A stretch of 45,918 nt of DNA from Massilia alkalitolerans DSM 17462 (GCF_000427785.1 NZ_ATYR01000039.1:1-45918), one strand, 5' to 3'. Counted from the stretch's first letter, positions 6,756-14,682 are shown. Notes: generated by a model from the sequence alone, not told the origin. A program made the numbers and translations.

Positions 6756-7925
6756 ATGATTTCGTCCGACCACTTACGGAAGCTGAAGCCCGCGCCATTT
6801 TTCGTGATACCTGGCTTGGCTACAGAACACGGCCAAGCTATTGCACGCATGTGCTGGACTTTAGTCTTCGCAGCCTACCTATACTTCAGTCAGCAATTTA
6901 GAGGAACTCCGCAGTACTCAGCAGCGTGTACGCTTGCGGTAATCCACTTTGTCTTCGCTGTCTCGGCTTGGCTTCTCATAAGAACAAAGGTTGGGGGTGC
7001 TCCCCTGCGCTTTCTCACTATGACAGTAGACCAAGCGCTGTTTGCAACTACGCTCTACCTCACGGGCGAGATAGCAGCGCCGTTCGTTCTGATGCCCGTA
7101 TTGTTGACGTTTGGAAGCGGCCTCCGATACGGCAGAACCTATGCTGTTTTCTCCTCAACAATCAGCTCAGTGTTGACATGCGCTGCACTGATGTTCTCTC
7201 CCTACTGGGAACAATACCCCACTATCCGCCTTGGGTTGGCCGTTGCCACTATTGTGCTTCCGCTGTATCTCTTCCGCTTAACGGACGCGCTTGGTCTGGA
7301 AATGCGTACTGACTCCCTGACGCAGTTGCGAAACCGAATTGGCTTCGACGAACTCCTCGACGAGCTTTGTGAGGGTGCTATCTCTGCAGAGCACGAACGT
7401 GCTGTTGTCTTCATTGATTTGGACGGCTTTAAGAAGATTAACGACGTGCAGGGACACGACGGCGGGGACCTCGTACTCAAACATGTAGCCCATTGGCTGA
7501 ACGTGGAGCTAGGGCCACTAGGTACTCCTGCACGGTTCGGCGGCGATGAATTTGCCGTTATCGTCAGCAAGCGATTCGCTCGCATGGATTTAGAGGCAGC
7601 CCTTACACGATTCCTTAAGCGCGCAGAAGCTGTAGGCGAGCTTGTTGAGAGTCCACTTGGCGCGAGTATCGGTGTCTACTATCTCGAGCCGGCTTCCGCG
7701 ATAACGTCTCGATTTGCGTGCAAGGCTGCTGACCAATTGATGTATAGGGCAAAAAAGCTAGGCAAGAATCAGTTCGTCATCTCGACTAACCAGAACTTCT
7801 CCGCAGAAGGTTACCTGGTTGACCTGCCTACCCCACCTGTCCCGGTCGAGGAAACCGCCCTAGCTGCGACTACGTCGGTGCCTGCGGACTACAGGCTCGA
7901 TAACGTAGTTCGGTTGCACTTGTAG
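6756..7925 (+). CDS. Membrane-bound diguanylate cyclase (GGDEF domain)
   Basis: A 389-residue protein. Residues about 25-180 hold five or six hydrophobic segments, resembling the sensory membrane part found in RpfC-like proteins. The GGDEF domain follows (about 185-350): TDSLTQLRNRIGFDELL, IDLDGFKKINDVQGHDGGD, then the active loop RFGGDEF near 260-266. The motif is intact, so it should make cyclic di-GMP. I see no RxxD inhibitory site in the usual place. It stands alone, with its promoter probably after the terminator at 6500. Confidence 0.88.
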   Translation: MISSDHLRKLKPAPFFVIPGLATEHGQAIARMCWTLVFAAYLYFSQQFRGTPQYSAACTLAVIHFVFAVSAWLLIRTKVGGAPLRFLTMTVDQALFATTLYLTGEIAAPFVLMPVLLTFGSGLRYGRTYAVFSSTISSVLTCAALMFSPYWEQYPTIRLGLAVATIVLPLYLFRLTDALGLEMRTDSLTQLRNRIGFDELLDELCEGAISAEHERAVVFIDLDGFKKINDVQGHDGGDLVLKHVAHWLNVELGPLGTPARFGGDEFAVIVSKRFARMDLEAALTRFLKRAEAVGELVESPLGASIGVYYLEPASAITSRFACKAADQLMYRAKKLGKNQFVISTNQNFSAEGYLVDLPTPPVPVEETALAATTSVPADYRLDNVVRLHL

Positions 7926-8068
7926 TGCCTCCTCCTGCGCCAGAGTAACGCCTCTACGGACGCTACTTAAGACGTGGTGTGAATCGACGAATTCACGGAT
8001 GAAAACGCGGGAGCCGTCGAACGGCTTCGCAACTTGACATCATCGGCATTTTTGACGATGATGTACGC

Positions 8069-8746
8069 ATGCGATACCCAGGTGGCAAAGGCAAGACCTT
8101 CCAACACGTCATCAATTTGATGCCGGTTCACGATGTCTATATCGAGACCCACCTTGGTGGGGGCGCTGTTATGCGTCACAAAAAGCCAGCTCGAGTGAAC
8201 ATCGGAATCGAAGCAGACGCTTCAGTGCTGGCGGCGTGGCCAAAGATGCTGGACCAAGATGTCCAGCTGGTACACGCTCAAGCCGAAGACTTCCTCGCGC
8301 ACTACCCCTTTACTGGACGCGAGCTTCTGTATGTAGACCCTCCCTACTTGCCAGAGACCCGGCGCCGCGCCAAGGTGTACCGCTGCGACTATGGTGTCGC
8401 GGACCATGAGCGTCTGCTACGCATTTTGGCCAGCCTGCCTTGCATGGTCCTGATATCAGGCTACGACAATTCTTTGTACGACGAACTCCTCCCAGGGTGG
8501 AGCAAACATACTTTCCAGGCTAAGACGCATGTCGACGTGCGTACCGAAACCCTTTGGTTCAACTACGCTAGTCCAACAGTCCTCCACGACAACCGGTACT
8601 TAGGTACCACCTTTCGCGAGCGTCAAGACAGCAAGCGGCGCCTAGCGCGCTTAAAGAGTAAAGTGGACGCAATGGACCCGTGCGAACGAGCTGCGTTTGC
8701 ATCATGGCTACACGAAGCCTACCCTCAACACGGAACCACACCATGA
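8069..8746 (+). CDS. D12-class DNA N6-adenine methyltransferase (Dam-like), short
   Basis: The 225-residue protein begins MRYPGGKGKTFQHV, the motif X of D12 adenine methylases. ETHLGGGAVM at 26-35 is motif I (AdoMet loop) and DPPY at 90-93 the catalytic motif IV. Dam proteins usually have 270-280 residues; here the target-recognition region between motifs is short and the C-terminus ends in a helical tail. It should methylate adenine in DNA, target unknown. The stop overlaps the start of the OGG-like gene by ATGA, so the two enzymes are made together. No restriction enzyme is adjacent. Confidence 0.85.
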   Translation: MRYPGGKGKTFQHVINLMPVHDVYIETHLGGGAVMRHKKPARVNIGIEADASVLAAWPKMLDQDVQLVHAQAEDFLAHYPFTGRELLYVDPPYLPETRRRAKVYRCDYGVADHERLLRILASLPCMVLISGYDNSLYDELLPGWSKHTFQAKTHVDVRTETLWFNYASPTVLHDNRYLGTTFRERQDSKRRLARLKSKVDAMDPCERAAFASWLHEAYPQHGTTP

Positions 8747-9567
8747 CACAAACAGCGACAATTTATTCCAAGGTTGGGTCGTTGTGCGTTGAGTTGCCAT
8801 CTCCAAACAGCGAGGTTATGCCAGGTGTCCTGTGGGGCGCTATCGACGCCTTTCCTACTCCTGCCTATTGGGTCTATCAAGTTGTGCATCGACGCGTGTC
8901 TGGAGGCCCGCCGAAGTACCGGCTTGGACGCACTCTTGCGGAGGAAGTAGGCGCCTGCCTGCTCGGCGGACACGGCATTCCTGCAGCGGTCGGATTAGCC
9001 GCGTTTGAGCAGCTGCGCGCACACGGCGCATTTGCTGAGCATGCACCGTCACATGCCCAACTATTGGAGTGGCTTGCCCAGCCAATCATGGTCGGCGGCA
9101 AAGAGGTTCGCTACCGCTTCGCAAACCAAAAATCCAGATACCTTGCGGAAGCGCTGTCTGCTATCCACGGGGCTCCGGCAATACAGTCCGGACGTGCCCT
9201 CCGAGAGTGGCTGCGAGAGCTGCCAGGTATTGGCTATAAAACTGCGTCGTGGGTGGCGAGAAATTGGTTGGACGCCGATGACGTAGCTATCCTGGATGTG
9301 CACATTCTCCGTTTCGGTCAAGCCGTCGGACTGTTCTCCTCGACCCTCACGGTCGAACGCCACTACCTGGAGTTGGAGAGACTGTTCTTGAATCTTTGCT
9401 GCTGCATCGATGTGCGTCCATCTGAGCTCGATGCAGTGGTGTGGCACGAGATGGCAACATCTCCACTGACGGTCAAGAAACTGATGAGCGAACTCAATGG
9501 CGTACCTACTAAAGCGCGCCCACCACGACGTGCAACAAAGGCTGACCAGCAGCTCATACTAGTCTAG
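8743..9567 (+). CDS. OGG-like HhH-GPD DNA glycosylase/lyase
   Basis: A 274-residue protein from ATG 8743. The helix-hairpin-helix motif LPGIGYKTASW at 160-170 carries the lysine (166) used by bifunctional OGG-type glycosylases, and ILDVHI at 183-188 the essential aspartate (185). It lacks the C-terminal iron-sulfur cysteines of EndoIII/MutY. The first 130 residues are not recognised and may set the substrate. OGG-like proteins of this kind are reported among ancillary genes of type IV CBASS. Here it is coupled by ATGA to an adenine methylase and converges with the QueC-like operon, its stop two bases from the end of that operon. Confidence 0.82.
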   Translation: MTQTATIYSKVGSLCVELPSPNSEVMPGVLWGAIDAFPTPAYWVYQVVHRRVSGGPPKYRLGRTLAEEVGACLLGGHGIPAAVGLAAFEQLRAHGAFAEHAPSHAQLLEWLAQPIMVGGKEVRYRFANQKSRYLAEALSAIHGAPAIQSGRALREWLRELPGIGYKTASWVARNWLDADDVAILDVHILRFGQAVGLFSSTLTVERHYLELERLFLNLCCCIDVRPSELDAVVWHEMATSPLTVKKLMSELNGVPTKARPPRRATKADQQLILV

Positions 9568-9569
9568 CA

Positions 9570-10256
9570 CTAGCGGACTTGGGCACCGACGACCGCTAGC
9601 CCAACTCCATGTAGTTGCCCAGCAGGAGAGATTGGCGCCAAGTACAGATTTCCGGTCATACCAAGCGGACAGAAACCAAGTCCCAGCGTCTCTGTAACCA
9701 GCGACAGATAACCCAGGAGCACTCCTGCATCTCGCCATACGAGACTCTCTGCACCCTCATACTTGGCTGCGGTTTTTCCCGGCTCTGCGACCAGTCCCAC
9801 TAGAACTGCTTCGCTTGTTGGGAGGATGTTTGCGGCCTTTTCACGAGCGCTCTGTGCAAGTTCTTCCGTACCTGGTACGCCAACGAGGGCATGTTCGAGT
9901 GGCTCGTACCGCTCCCAAGGCATCCCGGCTGAACGTTGGCATACCACATGGATGGGATGCATTGCTCCAGCTGAGGGGTAAGGGCGAAACTCCTGGTCAA
10001 ACCCGAATTCGGATGAGCGAAGACTATGGGTTCGACAAGTGAGCCATAAAAGCGCTCCGAGCTCAGACACCGGAAGTGCATCCAGCAAGCGTCGAGACTG
10101 GCGTTCCTGAAGCACTTGCGCAATGTCGACGTTGGGCCGGGCAGCCGCGGGCTCAAGCCCGGTTACCGCCCCACGCGGCCACTTGAAAGGCTCATAGTAG
10201 CCCGGTGTGGCGCGGGGTTTCGGCTCACAAAAGCTTTCCTGCATATTCGAGGTCAT
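9570..10256 (-). CDS. SagB-type nitroreductase-fold flavin oxidoreductase
   Basis: Taking ATG 10256 (MTSNMQESF) the protein has 228 residues; ATG 10244 is the alternative and both overlap the end of the QueC-like gene. LQERQSRRLLDALPVSELGA is the FMN-phosphate site of nitroreductase-fold proteins, and FRPYPSAGAMHPIHVV matches the PSAGAxxPxE region of SagB/ThcOx dehydrogenases. SagB-type enzymes oxidise azolines in peptide natural products or reduce small nitro and quinone substrates. As the last gene after QueC-like and deoxyribosyltransferase genes, it may oxidise or reduce the base or a base-protein adduct made by them; this is inference. Confidence 0.8.
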   Translation of the reverse strand: MTSNMQESFCEPKPRATPGYYEPFKWPRGAVTGLEPAAARPNVDIAQVLQERQSRRLLDALPVSELGALLWLTCRTHSLRSSEFGFDQEFRPYPSAGAMHPIHVVCQRSAGMPWERYEPLEHALVGVPGTEELAQSAREKAANILPTSEAVLVGLVAEPGKTAAKYEGAESLVWRDAGVLLGYLSLVTETLGLGFCPLGMTGNLYLAPISPAGQLHGVGLAVVGAQVR

Positions 10257-10827
10257 ACATGGACTGATTGTACTTGTTGCAGCCTCGACAATTCCCACAT
10301 GGCAGATTAGCCTTATGGCAGCTATGCGCCCAAGCAAGGATTGCAGCAGGCACCTCGGCCGTCCTGACCAGCTCTTGCGTAGTCATGCCAATTGCCGGTG
10401 CCTCGACGCGTAAAGTGCCTTCCTGGTAGCTCAGAAGGTCGTCCATTAGACGAACGAACTCTGTTGTGCCATCTCGGTGTCCTTCGTCTGAACTCACGCT
10501 TCCGATAAGAAGCGTTGTAGCGCCCAAGCCAATCGCCTTCATGGCAGCCAGGGTGACAAGTAACTGGTTCCTGTACGGCCACCAGTCGCTTGCCGGCGCT
10601 GCCGCATCGGGCTTGGAACCTGCCATGTCGCCAGAGCCGAGCGAGCGACAGTCCACGGTCACAATATGGTGTTCGATTCCAAGCTGCGCGCACACCGCAG
10701 CCGACGCCTTTTTCTCGGCCTCAGCTGCCTTCTGCCCATAGTCGACCGTGATGGCAATCTGTGGACGCTTCCACCATGCAATCGAGATGGAGTCCATGCC
10801 ACCGGAGAGGAGAAGCGCGGTCTTCAA
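10225..10827 (-). CDS. QueC-like ATP-dependent 7-deazaguanine enzyme (Cap9/QatC-like)
   Basis: A 200-residue PP-loop protein: SGGMDS at 8-13 is the ATP loop, WPYRNQLLVTLA at 84-95 fits the QueC RN motif, and the zinc site is Cys170, 177, 180, 183 (C-x6-C-x2-C-x2-C). Classical QueC turns carboxy-deazaguanine into preQ0 and has about 220-230 residues. No other queuosine gene is in the window, so housekeeping queuosine synthesis is unlikely. QueC-like proteins act in type IV CBASS and in Qat defence. The start is TTG at 10827, overlapping the stop of the kinase-deoxyribosyltransferase gene as TTGA; its own 3' end overlaps the flavin enzyme gene by about 30 bases. Confidence 0.85.
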   Translation of the reverse strand: MKTALLLSGGMDSISIAWWKRPQIAITVDYGQKAAEAEKKASAAVCAQLGIEHHIVTVDCRSLGSGDMAGSKPDAAAPASDWWPYRNQLLVTLAAMKAIGLGATTLLIGSVSSDEGHRDGTTEFVRLMDDLLSYQEGTLRVEAPAIGMTTQELVRTAEVPAAILAWAHSCHKANLPCGNCRGCNKYNQSMYDLEYAGKLL

Positions 10828-12041
10828 ATCTCAGCCGCCTTCCATAGGGTCGCATAGAGCGCAGTAGTGTAGTTCTTGCAAATGATGCAGTCTGACCCTT
10901 CTGCCATTTTCAAGCTTTCCGTGCTTTCGCGTTCGCTGTAGACCACAACCGGCTTACCCAAAGCACGGGCGTAGCCAACTTCGTATAACGTGCCCGCATC
11001 CAGGCCGTCTACGATAGCAAAGACAATATCCGAGTTTTTGATGGCATCAAGGTCCTGCTGCACAACCTGCTGCGCATTTCCATAGCCAATGTCGTGAACT
11101 GGTGAGAACACTTTCAGGCCACTCTCGAGCAGGTTACGCCGGGCTTCTTCGACCATCCAGACTTGGGGCAGGTCGAAAAACGGACCAGCTAGGTAAACCT
11201 GGCGTTTCACGCCTCCCAAGAAAGCCGCTGACGGCTGAACTGGTGGCGGTGCGTAGCCGTTCAACGCATCACGCGGCGGTAGGCTCATTCGTTCGCAATA
11301 GTAAGCGGTCGCGCGCGAGGCGCGCTCGGCCGCAGCCAATGGCGTACAGCCATCGTTCATCCAAGCGAGAGCAAAATGTGCGACAAAACAGTCGCCTGAA
11401 CCAATCTTCCAGACGTTACCGGTCCGGTATGCTGGCACTGTCTGAACTTCGTTATTTGCCCATACGAGGGCGCCGGCCGGCCCCATTTTGATGATGACGA
11501 CTTCGGCACCTTGCTGCTGCGCTAGCATCCGGGCGCAGTCTTCCAAGGGTTGACCAAATGCATTCGCCATCGCCTGGGCTTCGTAGGCATTTAACACCAA
11601 GGCAAGATGATTTGCGGTCGAACCGTTTGCGCCGAACGGTATCGCTGTTCCCATATTCTGAGGGTCGTAGACAGCCCAGTCGGCGTTGACAACCGCATCT
11701 CCGTCCAAAATCCCAAACCGGACTACCTTAGCTTCGTTAACGATAATGGCTGGTTCTGGGGTTGCTGGCCGCCCGTGGATGCTTGGCTGAGCCGAGTCGT
11801 GCATGTACCGGAAGCGTGTGAGTGTCTCGGCACGCTTTTCCACCACTTGGAGGTTGTCGTACCAGACGACGTCCGCCTTGAACTGCGTGCCGCTCTCCTC
11901 GGTGAAGTATGAATGCAACGTTACGTCAGCATCCATCTTGGCCAAGGCAACGGCCGCGCGGCCAGCCGAACCAAAAAGCTCATTCCAATTCGGACGCACA
12001 CAATACTCGCCGTACACGCCTCCCACCACATGAATCGTCAT
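10824..12041 (-). CDS. PfkB-family kinase fused to a nucleoside 2-deoxyribosyltransferase-like domain
   Basis: From ATG 12041 (MTIHVVGGVYGEY) the protein has 405 residues. About 1-260 is a ribokinase/PfkB fold: the N-terminal GG sheet and IGSGDCFVAHFA near 210, the anion-hole glycines and catalytic aspartate. About 275-405 is a deoxyribosyltransferase: RQVYLAGPFFDLPQ opens it, DIVFAIVDGLDAGTLYEVGY holds the catalytic glutamate. The fusion suggests both domains act on one nucleoside-like compound, one moving or cleaving the base, the other phosphorylating the sugar. It starts one base after the Gly-rich protein gene and overlaps the QueC-like gene by four. Confidence 0.85.
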   Translation of the reverse strand: MTIHVVGGVYGEYCVRPNWNELFGSAGRAAVALAKMDADVTLHSYFTEESGTQFKADVVWYDNLQVVEKRAETLTRFRYMHDSAQPSIHGRPATPEPAIIVNEAKVVRFGILDGDAVVNADWAVYDPQNMGTAIPFGANGSTANHLALVLNAYEAQAMANAFGQPLEDCARMLAQQQGAEVVIIKMGPAGALVWANNEVQTVPAYRTGNVWKIGSGDCFVAHFALAWMNDGCTPLAAAERASRATAYYCERMSLPPRDALNGYAPPPVQPSAAFLGGVKRQVYLAGPFFDLPQVWMVEEARRNLLESGLKVFSPVHDIGYGNAQQVVQQDLDAIKNSDIVFAIVDGLDAGTLYEVGYARALGKPVVVYSERESTESLKMAEGSDCIICKNYTTALYATLWKAAEI

Positions 12042-12042
12042 A

Positions 12043-12363
12043 TTAGATAGCTTCAATCTCAACCATAATTTGGGCGCCGTTGATGGACACAACAGTCGCC
12101 TTGAAGAGAGTGCCACCCAAGAGGCACTCACGAAGTTTGTTGACCAGGCCCCCTGCCAAACCACCAACAAGGGTTCCGTTTTTGGAAACCGCCACCGCCT
12201 GCGCACCGTTTATGTTCACAACGCTGACATCAAGGACATCGCCTTGCCGCACGGTCTGAATTGCCCCTGGTTGGGGAGTTGCAATCTGTGTACTGAAGCG
12301 TAGCCGACTGCATGAAACATCGTTATCGGGAGTCCAAGAACCTCCACCACCACTACCTGACAT
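12043..12363 (-). CDS. Small protein with Gly-rich MSGSGGGGSW N-terminus; proposed modification target or partner
   Basis: A 106-residue protein with a clear ribosome site (AAGGAA). Residues 1-9 are MSGSGGGGS, then W10-T-P. The body is beta-rich with an internal echo: VVNINGAQ (48-55) and VVSINGAQ (91-98), each closing a strand pair; Cys18 and Cys80 could pair. It has no catalytic look. The gene leads an operon of base-handling enzymes and lies one base before the next start. A flexible glycine tail at the N-terminus, exposed after methionine removal, is the sort of acceptor seen in protein-conjugation systems. I recall similar uncharacterised proteins in other bacteria; function is unknown. 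Confidence 0.75.
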   Translation of the reverse strand: MSGSGGGGSWTPDNDVSCSRLRFSTQIATPQPGAIQTVRQGDVLDVSVVNINGAQAVAVSKNGTLVGGLAGGLVNKLRECLLGGTLFKATVVSINGAQIMVEIEAI

Positions 12364-12404
12364 ACCATTCCTTTGTGAAGAGCTAACTCGTCATTGGCCA
12401 AACC

Positions 12405-12515
12405 TTAGTCCGCTTCCAGAGTCGCAAGCTCATGCAGCGACTCCGCCAGAACTGGTGGCCCCATTGCCGCCATGAATCTTACTCCGCTGTTACCATCTTG
12501 ACAATTTCGCCCCAT
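12405..12515 (-). CDS. Possible 36-residue small protein between the upstream frame and the Gly-rich gene
   Basis: ATG at 12513-12515 opens 36 codons ending TAA at 12405-12407. The C-terminal half, AAMGPPVLAESLHELATLEAD, looks like a small amphipathic helix. It begins 10 bases after the end of the preceding frame and ends 41 bases before the Gly-rich protein, all on the same strand, so it could be a short gene or leader peptide of the operon. No family is recognised. Confidence 0.35.
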   Translation of the reverse strand: MGRNCQDGNSGVRFMAAMGPPVLAESLHELATLEAD

Positions 12516-12525
12516 GAGATTTACT

Positions 12526-12747
12526 TCACGATAGCTTCACCTGCGAAAGCTCAAGACTGATGAAGCTAACCTTCTCGACATCGAACGTATCATGCTCAAT
12601 TGGGATTCTCATCGAAGAGCAATGTATTCTATTGTGCGTCAGAATCGCTTTTGCAAGGTATGTCGAGGAAATAGAATTAAAATATTCCGCTCTTGAGCTC
12701 TTCGACAATCGAACAACCCCATTTGCATAGAATTGACCGTCGAGCAT
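12526..12747 (-). CDS. Hypothetical frame heading the QueC-like operon; start unclear or 5' truncated
   Basis: From ATG 12747 there are 73 residues (MLDGQFYANGVVRLSK...). The same frame stays open upstream to about 12873 with plausible protein sequence (LHVGCTCAYNRYQVQDDAIT), but no ATG, GTG or TTG occurs in that part. Either the protein starts at 12747, or an unusual start is used, or the 5' end is lost. It reads in the same direction as the Gly-rich, kinase, QueC-like and flavin genes and may be their first member. I do not recognise a family. Confidence 0.4.
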   Translation of the reverse strand: MLDGQFYANGVVRLSKSSRAEYFNSISSTYLAKAILTHNRIHCSSMRIPIEHDTFDVEKVSFISLELSQVKLS

Positions 12748-12886
12748 ACAGTATGCAGGCGCGATGGTGATGGCATCATCCTGAACTTGATAACGATTAT
12801 ATGCGCATGTGCATCCTACATGTAGCGTGGAGCCATAAGCTCGAGAAATGACGTGCCCGCTACTGCATACGCATCACCTTCTACGC

Positions 12887-12920
12887 AAAAAAGTCCGCTG
12901 ACTTTTGCCAAAGGACTTTT
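12887..12920 (-). terminator. Inverted repeat, probable second terminator of the protease operon
   Basis: AAAAGTCC at 12889-12896 pairs with GGACTTTT at 12913-12920 across a 16-base loop. Read on the minus strand the hairpin is followed by a run of T. It lies about 75 bases beyond the stronger terminator at 12995. Confidence 0.5.
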
Positions 12921-12990
12921 GAAATGGTATTTGAACGTTGCGCTAGTCAGTCACGCAAATAGACACCGCACGTTACGTTATAAGCGCCCA

Positions 12991-13018
12991 AACAAAAAGC
13001 CTGCTTTCGCAGGCTTTT
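12991..13018 (-). terminator. Rho-independent terminator of the caspase/papain-fold protease operon
   Basis: AAAGCCTGC (12996-13004), TTTC loop, GCAGGCTTT (13009-13017). Read on the minus strand a T-rich run follows. It sits two bases past the stop of the last small gene and separates this operon from the QueC-like operon. Confidence 0.85.
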
Positions 13019-13019
13019 C

Positions 13020-13193
13020 TTAACGGGCTACAAATTTTCTTGCAGCTTCAACGTTTCGCTGAGAGCGCTTAGTGTCCTCTCTTACCTTCGTAAACGTTTC
13101 CACCTGCATTGTCCTTGAAAAGTGAGTCAATTGAGCATCATCAATCGCCCTCATCTTCACTTTGCCTAGTTGTAGGCCTTGGTTCTGTGGCAT
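13020..13193 (-). CDS. Small basic protein at the end of the caspase/papain-fold operon
   Basis: ATG 13193 is preceded by a perfect AAGGAGG, so this start is chosen over one 15 bases earlier. The 57-residue product (MPQNQGLQLGKVKMRAIDD...) is soluble, basic and mostly helical in its second half (TFTKVREDTKRSQRNVEAAR). No family is recognised. It lies 37 bases downstream of the papain-fold protease gene and is followed directly by a terminator, so it is the last gene of that operon. Given its place it could be a substrate, inhibitor or activator of the proteases. Confidence 0.55.
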   Translation of the reverse strand: MPQNQGLQLGKVKMRAIDDAQLTHFSRTMQVETFTKVREDTKRSQRNVEAARKFVAR

Positions 13194-13229
13194 ATATTCC
13201 TCCTTCAAATAGCATGTATAGCGACTGAG

Positions 13230-14678
13230 TTAAAAATCTCTCAAGTTTGTGCTCATCCTGGAGTAAGGAAGAGGTGCCGGCGACAAAGTCAAAACGCCGT
13301 TCAAGAAACCAGAGTCATTTCGGTCTACAAACCACGCCGTTTGTGAGTCAAAAATTACCCACATCGGTCGATTATCATACACTCCTGCGGTTGCGTCAAG
13401 GACAGCGCGTACCTGCACTTGCTTGTTCGCCCACTGTGCCCGTGTAGCGTACTCTACTATCCAAACGAACTGAGCCATAGGTAGGCTCATCACTCCTTCG
13501 ACCAAGTTAGCATCGAATTCTGACGCCCGGCTTCGCATGAAAGATGAGAGCGATGCCGAAGTTGTTAAAAAGTAACGAATTACGCAATCACTCTCTTCAG
13601 GGAAGTCGAAGACACCTGCCATGCCAGGCAGGTCCTCGGCAAAGCGCTGGACTGAGTTTGCAGGATAGAAGACCTTGTCCGGTAGAGGTACAACAACGGT
13701 GTCTATGTCGTCAATGCAGTAAGCCAGGCCATCCGTAGGACTACCCTTCCCGACCGCGACGTAAGGTAGCCAGTTGTCATCGACGGCAAGAAAGGCGCTT
13801 ACATTGTCCCATGCGTACGAAACTTCCGCTGTAGACGAGATTGACGTCAAGGCTTCTTGCCCCATCAACACCACTGCATGCTCTTGGGAGGCCATATGTG
13901 CGTACAACGGGAACCCGGACTCCAGGTAAGCGTGGACCTGGCGGAAAAAGTGTTCAGTCTCTAACGGGTCAGTAACATCCCGAGCCAAAGTCCAGGGAAA
14001 CATGCCGGCGTTTCTGAAAACCATCTCCGCATCTGCCACAGTTAGGCCAGAAGAAGGAAAGAGACCGCCAGTGTCTTGGATGTTTGCCATTCGCGTGACG
14101 TCATGCGTCAGGAACTCAGCATATTTTCGGTATCGATTGCTGTTGTGTCGAAGAATGGACCAACACGCGGTATGGGCACATACCGAGATGTCCGTATGCT
14201 GGTTCATCCACGGGAACCCACACACCTTGAGCTTATAGCCCATCACGTGAGTTACAAACTCAGAGTAAACCATTTGTCCAGGGCTTGCACGCCGCGCCTT
14301 TGGTGCAAGCACAGTACGACCAATCGTCGAGTCTTCCAGGTCAATCGGCCGAACCACCATAAACCCGAGATAGCACTCCTGGAGCTCAGCTTCACCGAAC
14401 GAGAATCCGAGTCCAGCACTTATAAATCCTGGGTCCTGCGAAAAAAAATGTAGGCGCACGCATTCACGTTCATAGCGAGCGCCCTGGCGCGCGTAAAAAT
14501 TGTAGTAAGTGCTTCGATAGTCCTTATCGACGTACTTCTCCTCAACCACGATGCCTTTGACCGCAGCGGTCAGCCCTTGTGCAAGCACCCCGACGACATG
14601 CGCAGCTTTATAATTGTCGCCAAGCCCGTCGAGTTGTGCGTAGTCAGCAGGACCGTTGATTGCAATCCAATAATACAT
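13230..14678 (-). CDS. Papain-fold (C39-like) cysteine protease-like protein
   Basis: A 482-residue soluble protein. TDISVCAHTACWSILRHN places a nucleophile-like Cys167 at the start of a helix; SQEHAVVLMGQ gives His267 and LAVDDNWLPYV an Asp/Asn at 300-302, the order and setting of papain and C39 peptidases. The first 150 and last 170 residues are unassigned. It starts four bases after the caspase gene ends, so it is co-transcribed with a caspase and a membrane protein. A protease activated by another protease, or a transglutaminase-like enzyme, are both possible. No signal peptide, so it acts in the cytoplasm. Confidence 0.65.
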   Translation of the reverse strand: MYYWIAINGPADYAQLDGLGDNYKAAHVVGVLAQGLTAAVKGIVVEEKYVDKDYRSTYYNFYARQGARYERECVRLHFFSQDPGFISAGLGFSFGEAELQECYLGFMVVRPIDLEDSTIGRTVLAPKARRASPGQMVYSEFVTHVMGYKLKVCGFPWMNQHTDISVCAHTACWSILRHNSNRYRKYAEFLTHDVTRMANIQDTGGLFPSSGLTVADAEMVFRNAGMFPWTLARDVTDPLETEHFFRQVHAYLESGFPLYAHMASQEHAVVLMGQEALTSISSTAEVSYAWDNVSAFLAVDDNWLPYVAVGKGSPTDGLAYCIDDIDTVVVPLPDKVFYPANSVQRFAEDLPGMAGVFDFPEESDCVIRYFLTTSASLSSFMRSRASEFDANLVEGVMSLPMAQFVWIVEYATRAQWANKQVQVRAVLDATAGVYDNRPMWVIFDSQTAWFVDRNDSGFLNGVLTLSPAPLPYSRMSTNLRDF

Positions 14679-14682
14679 TTAG

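Noticed and set aside
9570..12363. Type IV CBASS or Qat system
   Set aside because: No CD-NTase, TGT-like Cap10, QatA ATPase or TatD nuclease is found; only the QueC-like (and nearby OGG-like) proteins are shared.
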